A stretch of 64,000 nt of DNA from Mariprofundus ferrooxydans PV-1 (GTDB lineage Bacteria > Pseudomonadota > Zetaproteobacteria > Mariprofundales > Mariprofundaceae). A model generated the notes under the pieces. That model was not told the DNA's origin and ran no database searches. It saw only the letters and a program-made list of their open reading frames with translations. This document shows, in pieces, positions 7,923 to 19,057 of this stretch. Position 1 is the first letter of the stretch; the number at the start of each line of letters is the position of its first letter. The translations under genes and the position numbers were made by a program. The DNA is taken from the NCBI RefSeq assembly GCF_000153765.1, contig NZ_DS022296.1, positions 35,069 to 99,068 on the forward strand. Direction: 5' to 3'.

Positions 7923-10035
7923 TCATATCCTGCGGATCGACATCCACACGGCGACGTACACCGGATGGAACCTTCAGCGAATCCAACACCGGTAATAACT
8001 TCCACGGCAGTAGCTGACGCGTAGTGTCACGCAGCAGCACTTCAAAACGAAAACGGCCGGCCAGCCGCTCCATCGCACAAGGCATGGGCCCGCTCACCAT
8101 CAACTCCGAAATAGCCCGGCAACTCTCGGCAAAGGCTGCGGCAGCCTGATCCGCCCGCTCCGCCCGCATAGCGGAAAACACCACCCTGACCCAGCGTGCA
8201 AACGGCGGGTATTGCAACATTTCACGTAACTCAAGTTCAGCCGTCATTGTCGCTTCGGCTTGCGCCTCTGCAATACGCTGCAACCATGCCGCATCCGGCA
8301 TACGCGTCTGGATCAGCATCCTGCCAGCTTTTTCACCCCGGCCTGCGCGGCCGGTCACCTGCGTCATCTGCTGCCACCAGCGCTCCCCTGCCCGGAAGTC
8401 CGGCATATTCATGCCCTGGTCTGCATTCACCACACCGACCAGTGTGACATGCGGAAAGTCATGCCCCTTGACCAGCATCTGAGTACCAAGCAGACAATCA
8501 AGCTCACGGCGTTCGAATGCGGCCAGAATCTCGCTCAGGCGGGCATGACTGGTTACAACATCCCGATCGAAGCGCGAAAAGCGTAAGTCGGGTATATGCT
8601 GCTGCAGCCACTCTTCAATCCTTTCCGTCCCCTCACCCATCGGCATGAGAGCCGCTTCACCACAACACTCGCATGAACGTGGAGCGCGTCTGATGAACCC
8701 GCAACTGTGACAGCGTAACTGACCGGCCCGCCGATGCAGTGTCAGACTCAGGGAGCAGGCCGGACACTGGGGCACATCACCACAGGCCGTACATTGCAGC
8801 GACGGCGAATAACCGCGCCGGTTAAGGAAGAGAATCGTCTGATCGCCGGCGGCCAGCGTCTGCTGCATAGCCGCGAGCAGGGCCGGTGATACAGGCCCGT
8901 CGACAGCACGCATATCGATAATCTCCGGCTTGATCTGCTGCGTGTGATCGGCAATCCGGGATGGCAGGTCTATACGCTGATAAAGCCCTGCCAGAGCCTG
9001 CCGCCAGCTCTCCAGGCTCGGCGTGGCCGATCCGAGTACAATCGGAATATCCAGTTGCTGTGCCAGCAGCACAGCCATATCACGGGCTGAATAGGCCATG
9101 CCATCCTGCTGTTTGAAACTGCCGTCATGTTCCTCATCAACAACAATCATTGCCAGATCCGGCAACGGCAGGAACAGGGCAGAGCGTGTACCGATCAGAA
9201 TATCCGTCTGTGCCAGATGCTGACGCACCGCCAGACGATCCCGTTCGGTAAGTGCCGAATGCCATACAGCCACACGCGCAAAACGCGACTGCAGGCGTGC
9301 TATCCACATCGGCGTCAGGCCGATCTCCGGCACCAGCACCAACACCCGGCCACCGCGCCGGATCGACTCGCTTGCAGCCCGCAGATAGACCTCGGTTTTA
9401 CCGGAGCCGGTGCGCCCGAAGAGCAGAAAGGGTTGAAAACCACGGGCATCAACCAGCATCTGAACTGCCGAGGCTTGGGCGTCCGTCAGGGTAAGAGCTG
9501 CCGGTATACTTTCATTCTGCTGCAACAGTGGCTCATGAAGCACCTCTTCCAGCAAACCGGCCTGACAAGCCGTATTAAGGCAATGGCGCAGTGCACAAGG
9601 CTCAATCCTGGCTGCAATGGTTTTCAGTGATAGCGCTCTCCTGCTGGTGAATACAGCGGCCAGAGCAGGAGCTGCCTTGGCCAGCACCGCAACATCCGGA
9701 CAACGAAAGGCGCGCACCTGGTCATGGGCCGCCCATGCCAGCGCCGTCTGCCACGCATCGCCGGAACTGGCCAGATAATAGCGCCGTACCCGCTCCACCC
9801 ATTGTATCCGAGAAGCATCATACAGTGGCGATACGTCCAGTCGATCCGCCACAGGCTTAAGCTCAACGCTATCAGGCAAGGTATCAGAGAGTCGCAGCAC
9901 TACACCGATTCGCGTCCCCTTGCCGAATGGCACCTGTACACGTATCCCGACAGCCGGTTCACCAAACTCGGGCGGCCAGCTGTAGCTAAAGCAGCCCGGC
10001 AGGGGTGAAAAAACAGCAACCTCAATGCATAGCAC
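7918..10035 (-). CDS. priA: Primosomal protein N' (PriA helicase)
   Basis: Replication-restart helicase that recognises stalled forks and reloads the replisome. The 705 residues show the N-terminal 3'-end-binding domain (about 1-105), helicase motif I GRTGSGKT (207-214), motif II DEEH (300-303), and eight zinc-binding cysteines (415, 418, 424, 427, 442, 445, 455, 458) inserted between the helicase lobes, all diagnostic of PriA. The frame begins with GTG at 10035, 14 bp after the previous glycan gene's stop, suggesting it may be co-transcribed with the cluster. Its TAG stop lies in the last hairpin of the repeat array. Confidence 0.97.
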   Translation of the reverse strand: MLCIEVAVFSPLPGCFSYSWPPEFGEPAVGIRVQVPFGKGTRIGVVLRLSDTLPDSVELKPVADRLDVSPLYDASRIQWVERVRRYYLASSGDAWQTALAWAAHDQVRAFRCPDVAVLAKAAPALAAVFTSRRALSLKTIAARIEPCALRHCLNTACQAGLLEEVLHEPLLQQNESIPAALTLTDAQASAVQMLVDARGFQPFLLFGRTGSGKTEVYLRAASESIRRGGRVLVLVPEIGLTPMWIARLQSRFARVAVWHSALTERDRLAVRQHLAQTDILIGTRSALFLPLPDLAMIVVDEEHDGSFKQQDGMAYSARDMAVLLAQQLDIPIVLGSATPSLESWRQALAGLYQRIDLPSRIADHTQQIKPEIIDMRAVDGPVSPALLAAMQQTLAAGDQTILFLNRRGYSPSLQCTACGDVPQCPACSLSLTLHRRAGQLRCHSCGFIRRAPRSCECCGEAALMPMGEGTERIEEWLQQHIPDLRFSRFDRDVVTSHARLSEILAAFERRELDCLLGTQMLVKGHDFPHVTLVGVVNADQGMNMPDFRAGERWWQQMTQVTGRAGRGEKAGRMLIQTRMPDAAWLQRIAEAQAEATMTAELELREMLQYPPFARWVRVVFSAMRAERADQAAAAFAESCRAISELMVSGPMPCAMERLAGRFRFEVLLRDTTRQLLPWKLLPVLDSLKVPSGVRRRVDVDPQDMM

Positions 10036-10049
10036 GGGTGCCTGCCGCT

Positions 10050-11912
<1,863 letters not shown>

Positions 11913-11989
11913 GGGAAGCCATGCTTCATAAAAATGAAGGCGCGGCAATCTCTATTCATGATGTGCCGCGCCTCGGGAATCAGAGACAT

Positions 11990-12280
11990 TCAATTCGCTG
12001 AATTAGCGTCACCACCAACCTCTACCGAACCCCTGATCTGCTCTAGCTTTTTCTCGCCAATACCTTTGACATGAACCAATGCATCCACAGATTTGAAAGG
12101 CCCATGAGCCTCCCTGTACGCTACAATCTCCGCGGCAGTCTTCTTTCCTATGCCGTTGACAGTTTGCAGTTGTTCAACGGTGGCTGTGTTGACATCGACA
12201 TGACTATCACCAGCAAATACTGCGGAAGTCCCCATCATGATTGCCAGGCAGATTGATGCCATTATCTTTCTTATTTTCAT
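11990..12280 (-). CDS. Secreted helix-hairpin-helix protein, ComEA-like
   Basis: A 96-residue protein with a Sec signal peptide (MKIRKIMASICLAIM..., cleavage likely after VFA near residue 23) and one HhH DNA-binding pair: VNTATVEQLQTVNGIGKKTA and LVHVKGIGEKKLEQI. This is the layout of ComEA-type proteins that bind incoming DNA in the periplasm during transformation. The ATG at 12280 follows GGAGG. It sits inside the glycan cluster with no other competence gene beside it. Similar short HhH proteins are common and often uncharacterised, so a role in DNA uptake is only possible. Confidence 0.85.
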   Translation of the reverse strand: MKIRKIMASICLAIMMGTSAVFAGDSHVDVNTATVEQLQTVNGIGKKTAAEIVAYREAHGPFKSVDALVHVKGIGEKKLEQIRGSVEVGGDANSAN

Positions 12281-12417
12281 GATATCCTCCAGAAATATAA
12301 ATTTCTGTCATCAAGACACTCCTGTTCCAAACAACAGTGAACTTTATAATAGCATATCAAAGTTATTATTTCTGAACACACGTATTATCATGCATTCTGG
12401 ACTGGCCAGACGACTAA

Positions 12418-13692
12418 TCAGACGTCCTGCGAGAGGGGTTCAGACAAACCTGTTGCCAATAAAATAAGGGCAAAAATAGTGGAAAAATGTTCCTCCAGGC
12501 TTGCTGTTGACAAGCCATCGACAAGCAGAGCGACGCCAGTCAGTGTAACCAGAGGCAGAGCCACTCTGTCCCGCCACGGGGAGGCGGTACCGGTCCGAAT
12601 CCAGAAACAGAGTAGCGCCAGCAGTGCCAGCAGGCCAACCACACCCCAGCGAACCATGGAAAGCAAATATTGATTATGGGGGTGCACAAGCGGCACGGCG
12701 AACTCCATACCTGTCATATGGCCCGCCTGCCAGTTTGCTGAAGCCTTAGGAAAGCCACCTGTACCAACCCCCAGAAGCGGCTGTTCAAGCCAGATATTGT
12801 AACTCATTTTCCACCACTCCAGGCGGGCAGTGGCAGAAGAAACAGCGACCATTTGATCTGAGTTCAACTTACCCTGTGCGGTGCCAGTCAGTGCTTCCCA
12901 TGTTCCCAGCACACGCTCCTTGCCAGGCCCCAAAGCAGCAAACATGGACAGCACCAACAGCACGAATGCAAATGAAACAAACATCCTTCTGCCTCCTACC
13001 TCCTGCAACCACTTTACAGCAACAAGCAAAAAAGCCACCAGCGTAACAATATAACCACTTTTCCCCTGTGCCAGAAAGACCATCACTACCGCCCATGAAG
13101 CCAACCCCCACAGCAACCAGCGAGTGTTATTTCGACAAATTAACCCCATGTGCAGCAGCCAGGCCGCCCAGACACCATAGATAAATCCAAAACTGGTATG
13201 CCCGATATGTCCTGTCGCATTACCCACTGCTGAACCGGCAACTGCCGGGCTTTCAATCAGGCCATTTGCTTGTAGCACACAAAACGCCAAGTTGACAGTC
13301 AGACCAAAGCTTGTCGTAACAAGGAATATATTTCTGTTACGCTCAGACGATAACGCCATAGTAACAACAGGCAGCAACATCCAGAACCAATGTCTGGCCA
13401 AAATCCGCTGCCCCCATTCCAGGTCAGAACTCCATAACAGGCCTAAAGGAACAAGAGCCAGATAAAGCATCATGGCGATAAACAATAAGCGGTAATTATG
13501 CCAAAGGTCCCTGACACCACTCCACCATAGACCACTAAGTATGCCCGTTGCCAGCGTCAAACCAAGAAATATATTAGTGACCGCGACAGAAAATGGAAAG
13601 CAGACCATAGCCAGACACAACAGAATCAGCACCACTGATTTTGTACCCTGCCATACAGGAAAAGTCTCAGCCCACTGCACGTTCAAATACAT
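12418..13692 (-). CDS. O-antigen ligase/polymerase-like membrane protein
   Basis: A 424-residue polytopic protein with about ten to twelve hydrophobic segments. A large extracytoplasmic loop in the C-terminal half carries LLGVGTGGFP and, further on, a VHPHNQYL motif, as in WaaL ligases, Wzy polymerases and PglL-type oligosaccharyltransferases. It would act on undecaprenyl-linked glycan at the periplasmic face. Its start overlaps the end of the aminotransferase gene by 26 bp. A second, different protein of the same superfamily lies at 22060-23370, so one may be the ligase or oligosaccharyltransferase and the other the polymerase; sequence alone does not decide. Confidence 0.85.
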   Translation of the reverse strand: MYLNVQWAETFPVWQGTKSVVLILLCLAMVCFPFSVAVTNIFLGLTLATGILSGLWWSGVRDLWHNYRLLFIAMMLYLALVPLGLLWSSDLEWGQRILARHWFWMLLPVVTMALSSERNRNIFLVTTSFGLTVNLAFCVLQANGLIESPAVAGSAVGNATGHIGHTSFGFIYGVWAAWLLHMGLICRNNTRWLLWGLASWAVVMVFLAQGKSGYIVTLVAFLLVAVKWLQEVGGRRMFVSFAFVLLVLSMFAALGPGKERVLGTWEALTGTAQGKLNSDQMVAVSSATARLEWWKMSYNIWLEQPLLGVGTGGFPKASANWQAGHMTGMEFAVPLVHPHNQYLLSMVRWGVVGLLALLALLCFWIRTGTASPWRDRVALPLVTLTGVALLVDGLSTASLEEHFSTIFALILLATGLSEPLSQDV

Positions 13693-14830
13693 CCCTTACT
13701 ACTGCAATTGTTTTTTCAATATGTTCATCTCGCAATGTCGGATGCAATAATAAGGCCATGCTGGTTCTGCTGGTGAGCTGTGCGTTTGGGAGCGGGTAAC
13801 GATCCTGTTTGAGCTGATCAAATGCTTTCTCACGGTAAATCTCACTGCAACTGCCATGAAAACAGGGCACGCCTTCAGCAGCAATCGCTTCGATGATACG
13901 ATCCTGATTCCAGCCTTCCTGCAGCAGCTCTGAATCAATGCATGCATAAAACCTGTACCAGGCATGCAGAATGCCTTCATCAGGCAACCAAACATTCAGT
14001 CCGACAAGGTCTGACAGCCCTTCAGCAAGAGTCTGCGCAGAGCGGCGGCGCGAGGCCAGCCATGAGGGCAACTTCTTCAACTGAATACGGCCAATAGCCG
14101 ACTGCATTTCAGTCAGCCGCCAGTTACTCCCGAATGTAGTACACAACCAGCGGTGGCCGGGGCCATGCTGACTGTGAAACACCTCGTCATAATCGCGCCC
14201 ATGATCTTTCAATGACCACACTTTACGCCAGACATCCTGATCATCCGTCACCAGCATACCGCCTTCGCCGCCAGTGGTGATAATTTTGTCCTGACAGAAT
14301 GAAAATGCTGAAGCATGGCCGAATGAGCCAACTTTTCTTCCATCGATTTCAGCACCATGTGCCTGGGCACAATCCTCAATCACCTTCAGCCCGTGCAGTT
14401 CCGCATAGGCCATAATCCGGGGCATATCACATGGCCAGCCGCCAAGATGCACGACAATGATTGCCTTTGTATTTTCAGTACGAGCTGCATCTATAGTGTC
14501 TACAGTCAGGTTTCCACTACGCAGATCAATATCGGCCACCACCGGTACAGCACCACGCATCACCACACTACTGGCTGTCGCGATAAATGTTCTGGCCGGC
14601 ACAATCACTTCATCATCAGGTCCGATACCCAGCGCATACAGTGCCGCCTCCAGCGCCAGAGTCCCATTGGCCAGCGCAATCGCGTATGAAGTGCCGGTAA
14701 AGGCTGCAAACTCCATCTCAAAACAACTTCCCTGATCACCGCTCCAGTAATTCACCTTGCCTGAGCGTAACACTGCTTCTACAGCTGCAATCTCATCCTC
14801 GGCATATTCAGGCCAAACAGGAAAACTCAT
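13667..14830 (-). CDS. DegT/DnrJ/EryC1/StrS sugar aminotransferase (PglE-like)
   Basis: PLP-dependent enzyme that aminates a 4-keto sugar nucleotide, here most likely the product of the PglF-like dehydratase. 387 residues from ATG 14830, which has GGAG 6 bases upstream; an in-frame GTG at 14836 is less likely. The Schiff-base lysine lies in FCQDKIITTGGEGG (about K182), with the upstream ANGTLALEAAL and VIEDCAQAHG motifs of the family. It sits directly after the NeuD/PglD-like acetyltransferase, with which it nearly overlaps, as expected for consecutive steps of a bacillosamine-type pathway. Confidence 0.93.
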   Translation of the reverse strand: MSFPVWPEYAEDEIAAVEAVLRSGKVNYWSGDQGSCFEMEFAAFTGTSYAIALANGTLALEAALYALGIGPDDEVIVPARTFIATASSVVMRGAVPVVADIDLRSGNLTVDTIDAARTENTKAIIVVHLGGWPCDMPRIMAYAELHGLKVIEDCAQAHGAEIDGRKVGSFGHASAFSFCQDKIITTGGEGGMLVTDDQDVWRKVWSLKDHGRDYDEVFHSQHGPGHRWLCTTFGSNWRLTEMQSAIGRIQLKKLPSWLASRRRSAQTLAEGLSDLVGLNVWLPDEGILHAWYRFYACIDSELLQEGWNQDRIIEAIAAEGVPCFHGSCSEIYREKAFDQLKQDRYPLPNAQLTSRTSMALLLHPTLRDEHIEKTIAVVRDVFERAVG

Positions 14831-14832
14831 TG

Positions 14833-15468
14833 TCACTCCATCCCTCTGGATATGCCTCTGGCCGGCACTCCGACAACCGTCATAGCATCTCCAATGTCAC
14901 TAATCACTGCAGCGCCCGCCCCGACAGTCACATGACTGCCGATACGCACCCCCTGAATCACCGAACAACCGATACCGAGCCAACTGCCGTGGCCGATAAT
15001 TACTTCGCCGCCAAGGCTTGCCCCCGGGCAGATATGCACACCATCGCCTATGCTGCAATCATGATCGACACTTGCGCCTGTGTTCACAATAGAGCCGCGC
15101 CCCAAGCGAGCATCCGCCTGCACGGTAGCATTGGCCATCACGACACAGCCTTCGGCCAACGATGCCGAAGGACTAACCCAGGCAGCCGGATGAATCAGTG
15201 TCGGAATGCAAAAGCCCAAACCGGCCAGCATATCAAGCCACTCAAGTCTTCGTTTGCTATCGCCCACAGCTACGGCAGCATGTGAATACTCAGAGACAAA
15301 ATGCCCAGCCCGTTCAATGCTCGCCAGCACAGGCCAACGCAGCGTACCATCAAGCAATGCATACCGGTCATCAAGCAGCGCGATATGTTGCCACGCACCT
15401 TGAGCCTCTGCTGCTTCAGCCATCACCTTGCCATGTCCGCCTGCACCAAGAATGAGCAACTGATTCAT
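14833..15468 (-). CDS. Sugar O-/N-acetyltransferase, NeuD/PglD family
   Basis: A 211-residue acyltransferase. The N-terminal part is a small Rossmann-like domain (LLILGAGGHGKVMAEAA), followed from about residue 85 by hexapeptide repeats forming a left-handed beta-helix (for example ASLAEGCVVMANATVQADARL, GDGVHICPG). PglD acetylates the 4-amino group of UDP-4-amino sugars in bacillosamine synthesis; NeuD acetylates sialic acid. The neighbouring aminotransferase and PglC-like transferase favour the PglD role. The start overlaps the sugar transferase stop by four bases (ATGA). Confidence 0.9.
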   Translation of the reverse strand: MNQLLILGAGGHGKVMAEAAEAQGAWQHIALLDDRYALLDGTLRWPVLASIERAGHFVSEYSHAAVAVGDSKRRLEWLDMLAGLGFCIPTLIHPAAWVSPSASLAEGCVVMANATVQADARLGRGSIVNTGASVDHDCSIGDGVHICPGASLGGEVIIGHGSWLGIGCSVIQGVRIGSHVTVGAGAAVISDIGDAMTVVGVPARGISRGME

Positions 15469-16058
15469 CTGGAGTTCCCCCGGAATTTTTCCATCGTCAC
15501 ATGACCGGACTGAGCCACGCCCTCTGAGCGCACCACCTTTAGCAGCGTTTGCCAGAGGATCTTCAAATCAAGCAGAAAAGAGTGGTGATCCACATACCAT
15601 ACATCGTAAGCAAATTTTTCTTCCCAGCTGATAGCATTGCGTCCGTTCACCTGCGCCCAACCGGTGATTCCCGGTCGGACATCATGGCGCCGTGCCTGAT
15701 CTGCGTTATACAACGGCAGATACTCCATTAATAACGCTCTTGGTCCAACCAGACTGATATCACCCTTGATCACATTAAGCAGCTGCGGCAACTCATCCAG
15801 ACTGAACCGCCGCAAAAAAACACCAAACGGGGGTAAGCGTTCAGCATCCGGTAATAGCTTACCATCAGGCCCCCTTTCATCGGTCATACTGCGAAACTTG
15901 TAAATATAAAACGGTTCCCCATGCAACCCCGGTCTCTGCTGCCTGAACAACACCGGTGAGCCCAGCTTGATTCTCACCAGCAGAGCCAGCAACAACAGTA
16001 TCGGCCACAACAGGCACAGGCCGCTGATTGCGGCGACAAGGTCAAACAAACGTTTCAT
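15465..16058 (-). CDS. Undecaprenyl-phosphate sugar-1-phosphate transferase, PglC-like
   Basis: A 197-residue monotopic phosphoglycosyl transferase that starts a glycan by moving a sugar-1-phosphate to undecaprenyl phosphate. It is the short PglC form, with one N-terminal membrane segment (about 10-30) and no WcaJ-like multi-helix extension. Family motifs: RQQRPGLHGEPFYIYKFRSM, RRFSLDELPQLLNV (catalytic DE) and VGPRALLMEYLPLY. Start and stop overlap the neighbours by four bases (ATGA), so it is in one operon with the acetyltransferase and GT4. It probably loads the bacillosamine-type sugar. Confidence 0.93.
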   Translation of the reverse strand: MKRLFDLVAAISGLCLLWPILLLLALLVRIKLGSPVLFRQQRPGLHGEPFYIYKFRSMTDERGPDGKLLPDAERLPPFGVFLRRFSLDELPQLLNVIKGDISLVGPRALLMEYLPLYNADQARRHDVRPGITGWAQVNGRNAISWEEKFAYDVWYVDHHSFLLDLKILWQTLLKVVRSEGVAQSGHVTMEKFRGNSR

Positions 16059-17197
16059 TGCAAACCATCATAGTAATCCAGCCATGCCTGAACCAGACGT
16101 TTTGTTGAAAAATCATCACGCGCACGTTCAAAAGCGGCTTTTCCCATCTGACTGCGCAACGTTGAATTTGTGGCCAACTGTTCTATCTCCTTCGCCAACT
16201 GGTCGCTATTGCCAGCTTCGAACAGCAGGCCAGTCTGTCCTTCTCTGATCGCATCAGAGATCCCGTATATTCTCGAACCGATTGCGGGGACACCGCACGC
16301 AGCTGCTTCAATAATAACGCTGCCAAAGCCTTCCCTGTAACTTGGCAGACAAAATATATCGGCCGCCGCAAAGCAGGATTCGGGTTTGTCGGTATAATCA
16401 ATAAAATGGACACGTTGCACAAATTCAGCGCTGGTTGATTTCACAGCATCCTGCAAGTTCCCCTCATCAGGACCGACAAACAACAGATGCAAGCGGGGCA
16501 GTTTCACAGCGATTTTGGCAAATGCCGCAGCCAGATCGAGCACACCTTTGTCACGATTCAGCCTGCCCAGAAACAGCAGAAGTATTTCGCTTTCACTGAT
16601 ACCGACCTGCTTTCGCAAATCGGAACGGGCGCTACTGTTCGGCATAAACCTGTCGACATCCACTCCGCTGATAGACCCGTCGGCTAGCACGCTCAGCTTT
16701 TCTGCGCCGGTAACCTTCTGATCGATCAGGAACTGTCGTTGAGTAAAGCTGTCCGTCAGCAGATGTGTCGCCGATGCAGCCAGCAAGCGATCCATGCTTT
16801 TCAGCAGCAATCTTAAAAAGCCATTTCTTGTTGCCCATACCTGGCCGGTAAAGGTGTGCAGTCGAAAATGCACACCGGCAATTTTCCCCGCCAACATGGC
16901 AAGCAGTCCTGCCTTTGGTGTAACAGAATGCACAAGATCAAAATGATGTTGCCGGAATATGTGAGTTAATCGAAAAAGAGCCTGTAAGTCGGCCACAGGA
17001 TTAATGGTTCGCTCGATAACAAGGGGGATAACTTTGACCGACAGGTCATTCTGCCCGGCGAAATCTGCTTGTTGAGTGTTCACAACAAGCGTCACATCAT
17101 AATGTTCACTTAATGCAATAATATGCTGTTTCAGAAACGCTTTCACAGTCATTTCGCTTGCAACCACAAAGCAGATCTTGTTAAGGCTTTGCATCAT
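16055..17197 (-). CDS. Glycosyltransferase family 4 (PglA-like)
   Basis: A 380-residue GT-B retaining glycosyltransferase. The N-terminal domain has the HSVTPKAGLLAMLAGKIAGV stretch found in PglA/CapM-type enzymes that add the second sugar to a lipid-linked acceptor. The C-terminal domain has LLFLGRLNRDKGVLDLAAAF and the EGFGSVIIEAAACG nucleotide-sugar motif (E-x7-E). Position directly beside the PglC-like transferase suggests it acts next on the lipid-linked sugar. The two ATG codons at 17197 and 17194 are both possible starts; the gene overlaps the preceding GT2 by 17 bp. Confidence 0.9.
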   Translation of the reverse strand: MMQSLNKICFVVASEMTVKAFLKQHIIALSEHYDVTLVVNTQQADFAGQNDLSVKVIPLVIERTINPVADLQALFRLTHIFRQHHFDLVHSVTPKAGLLAMLAGKIAGVHFRLHTFTGQVWATRNGFLRLLLKSMDRLLAASATHLLTDSFTQRQFLIDQKVTGAEKLSVLADGSISGVDVDRFMPNSSARSDLRKQVGISESEILLLFLGRLNRDKGVLDLAAAFAKIAVKLPRLHLLFVGPDEGNLQDAVKSTSAEFVQRVHFIDYTDKPESCFAAADIFCLPSYREGFGSVIIEAAACGVPAIGSRIYGISDAIREGQTGLLFEAGNSDQLAKEIEQLATNSTLRSQMGKAAFERARDDFSTKRLVQAWLDYYDGLQ

Positions 17198-18062
17198 TTT
17201 TTCCAGCGTCCATCACTTCAAATCGACGCCATATTGTTTGCCATGCTGACATTTCCGCTGCTGACATTTGGCGCAAACTGTTTCGCATGCCGGCCACCCC
17301 AAAGACCAGATTCAGCATATCAGCGGCAACCTTAAGCAATGCATAGCATGCCACTTTAATCGTCATACCATAACGACCTTCAACGGCAAACTGTCGCATG
17401 TAGGCTCGTGCAAATATGTGGCGTGCCCGAAACATTTTTTTCAGTGACCTGACACCTTCCCGATAAGCCAGAAGTGGCTCACTAAGACATGCATAATGGC
17501 TATCCCGATACGAACGCAGGAGAAGCTGCTGGTCTTCCGCACCATCTGCTGATGAGTCATACCTGTGCTGACGAAACCAGTCAGTTCTGCCCATCCATGT
17601 CGGGTGCGGCATATGAAAGCCATTCCAGGGGCGAGCACAAATTTTATCATGTGCGTTTTGCACAGGCAGACATCCCAGAGCTTCGCCTGCACCTCGAAAC
17701 ACTGTTGTGGCAGTTGCCAGTAAATCTATCCTGGGATGATGTTTCAAATACTCCAGTTGTTTCTCAATACGATGCGGATAACTGACATCATCCTGATCCA
17801 TACGGGCAAAATAATCACCTCTGGCCAAATCAGCAGCCATATTCAGGCGTGCAGACAAACCCAGGTTGCTTTCCCCTTCCACCAGACGGATGCGCGAATC
17901 ATCAAAGGAGCGCATTACCTCCAGGCTATTGTCTGTTGATGCATCATTAAGAATGATCAACTCCCAGTCTGTGAAGCTCTGCTGCAAAATGGAGTGAACA
18001 GCGAGCTTCAACGTGGCTCCACCGTTATATACAGGCAGAGCAATCGTCACTGTTGGCTTCAT
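17181..18062 (-). CDS. Glycosyltransferase family 2
   Basis: A 293-residue GT-A inverting glycosyltransferase. The N-terminal catalytic domain begins TVTIALPVYNGGATLK and has the nucleotide/metal site FARMDQDDVSYPHRIEKQ (DxD type). A hydrophobic or amphipathic C-terminal part (about 225-265) may attach it to the membrane. Donor and acceptor sugars cannot be assigned. It is part of the minus-strand glycan operon, 43 bp after the epimerase gene and overlapping the GT4. Confidence 0.88.
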   Translation of the reverse strand: MKPTVTIALPVYNGGATLKLAVHSILQQSFTDWELIILNDASTDNSLEVMRSFDDSRIRLVEGESNLGLSARLNMAADLARGDYFARMDQDDVSYPHRIEKQLEYLKHHPRIDLLATATTVFRGAGEALGCLPVQNAHDKICARPWNGFHMPHPTWMGRTDWFRQHRYDSSADGAEDQQLLLRSYRDSHYACLSEPLLAYREGVRSLKKMFRARHIFARAYMRQFAVEGRYGMTIKVACYALLKVAADMLNLVFGVAGMRNSLRQMSAAEMSAWQTIWRRFEVMDAGKNDAKP

Positions 18063-18105
18063 TGCCAGAACAATCCTGATGAAGCACTGTGCGTATATGC
18101 TCGCA

Positions 18106-19017
18106 TCACAACGTCCTCAACCATTGCAGTTGCTCGTTAATGCCAGCGGAAAGTGAAATTTCGGGCTGCCATGCGAATGTCTCCTTCGCACGGCTGATAT
18201 CGAGCACTACCTCTTTTACGTCAAAGGTCCGACCCTCACAGTAATTTACCTGCAACTCCTCACTCATGATATCGCGAATCAAGCCAATAATATCGTTGAT
18301 TGAATGCCCCTCGCCGCTACCAGCATTAAACACGCCACTGTGCCCACTCTCCAGCGCTGCCACAGATAAACGGGCAAGATCGCTGACATGCATATAATCA
18401 CGAATGACAGAACCATCGCCCCAGATTTCGAGCGTATCGCCCGACAGCGCTCTGGCAAGCAGGGTTCCGATCAAGCCCTGCACGCCGGCATGTCCCTGTC
18501 TGGAACCGTAAGGGTTGGATGGGCGCAAAATAATCGGCTCAAAACCATACAACTGCTGATACATATTCATGTATTTTTCGATCGCCACCTTCACAACACC
18601 GTACGAGCTAATCGGGTTCAGCGGATGACTTTCGCTAATCGGGAACTGTTGCGGGTTTCCATATACTGTACCGCCGGATGAGAGATATAAAATTCTGTGC
18701 AAATCTTTATTTCTCATCTGCTCAAGTAATGAAAGTGTATTGATCAGATTGCTTTGCACATCAGCGACAGGATCAAGGTTGGATGTGCCGGGCACCGTGG
18801 TGCTAATCAGATGACAGACAGCATCCATGCCTTGCAATGCCTCAGCCACCTGAAATGTATCGTCAAAAGCACCAAGCCTGTATTCAACTTGCTTTAAAGC
18901 AGTTCGATAACGCTCCGGCGCGCGATCAAATACTCGTACCTTGTGGCCAGCTGCAAGCAGATGATCCACCACATGCGAACCGATAAACCCGCTACCACCC
19001 AATACCAGAACATTCAT
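18106..19017 (-). CDS. NAD-dependent nucleotide-sugar epimerase/dehydratase (GalE-like)
   Basis: A 303-residue extended SDR. It has the NAD-binding GGSGFIGSHV near the N-terminus, the catalytic SSGGTVYG serine region and YGVVK as the YxxxK dyad, then the PSNPYGSRQGHAG and DYMHVSDLARLSVAAL motifs of the UDP-glucose/UDP-GlcNAc 4-epimerase group. Probably supplies a galacto-configured sugar to the cluster's glycosyltransferases. Exact substrate is not fixed by the sequence. Confidence 0.88.
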   Translation of the reverse strand: MNVLVLGGSGFIGSHVVDHLLAAGHKVRVFDRAPERYRTALKQVEYRLGAFDDTFQVAEALQGMDAVCHLISTTVPGTSNLDPVADVQSNLINTLSLLEQMRNKDLHRILYLSSGGTVYGNPQQFPISESHPLNPISSYGVVKVAIEKYMNMYQQLYGFEPIILRPSNPYGSRQGHAGVQGLIGTLLARALSGDTLEIWGDGSVIRDYMHVSDLARLSVAALESGHSGVFNAGSGEGHSINDIIGLIRDIMSEELQVNYCEGRTFDVKEVVLDISRAKETFAWQPEISLSAGINEQLQWLRTL

Positions 19018-19057
19018 ATCAACTCCCGTCTAGTTGCAAGGCTAGCAGACTATGCAT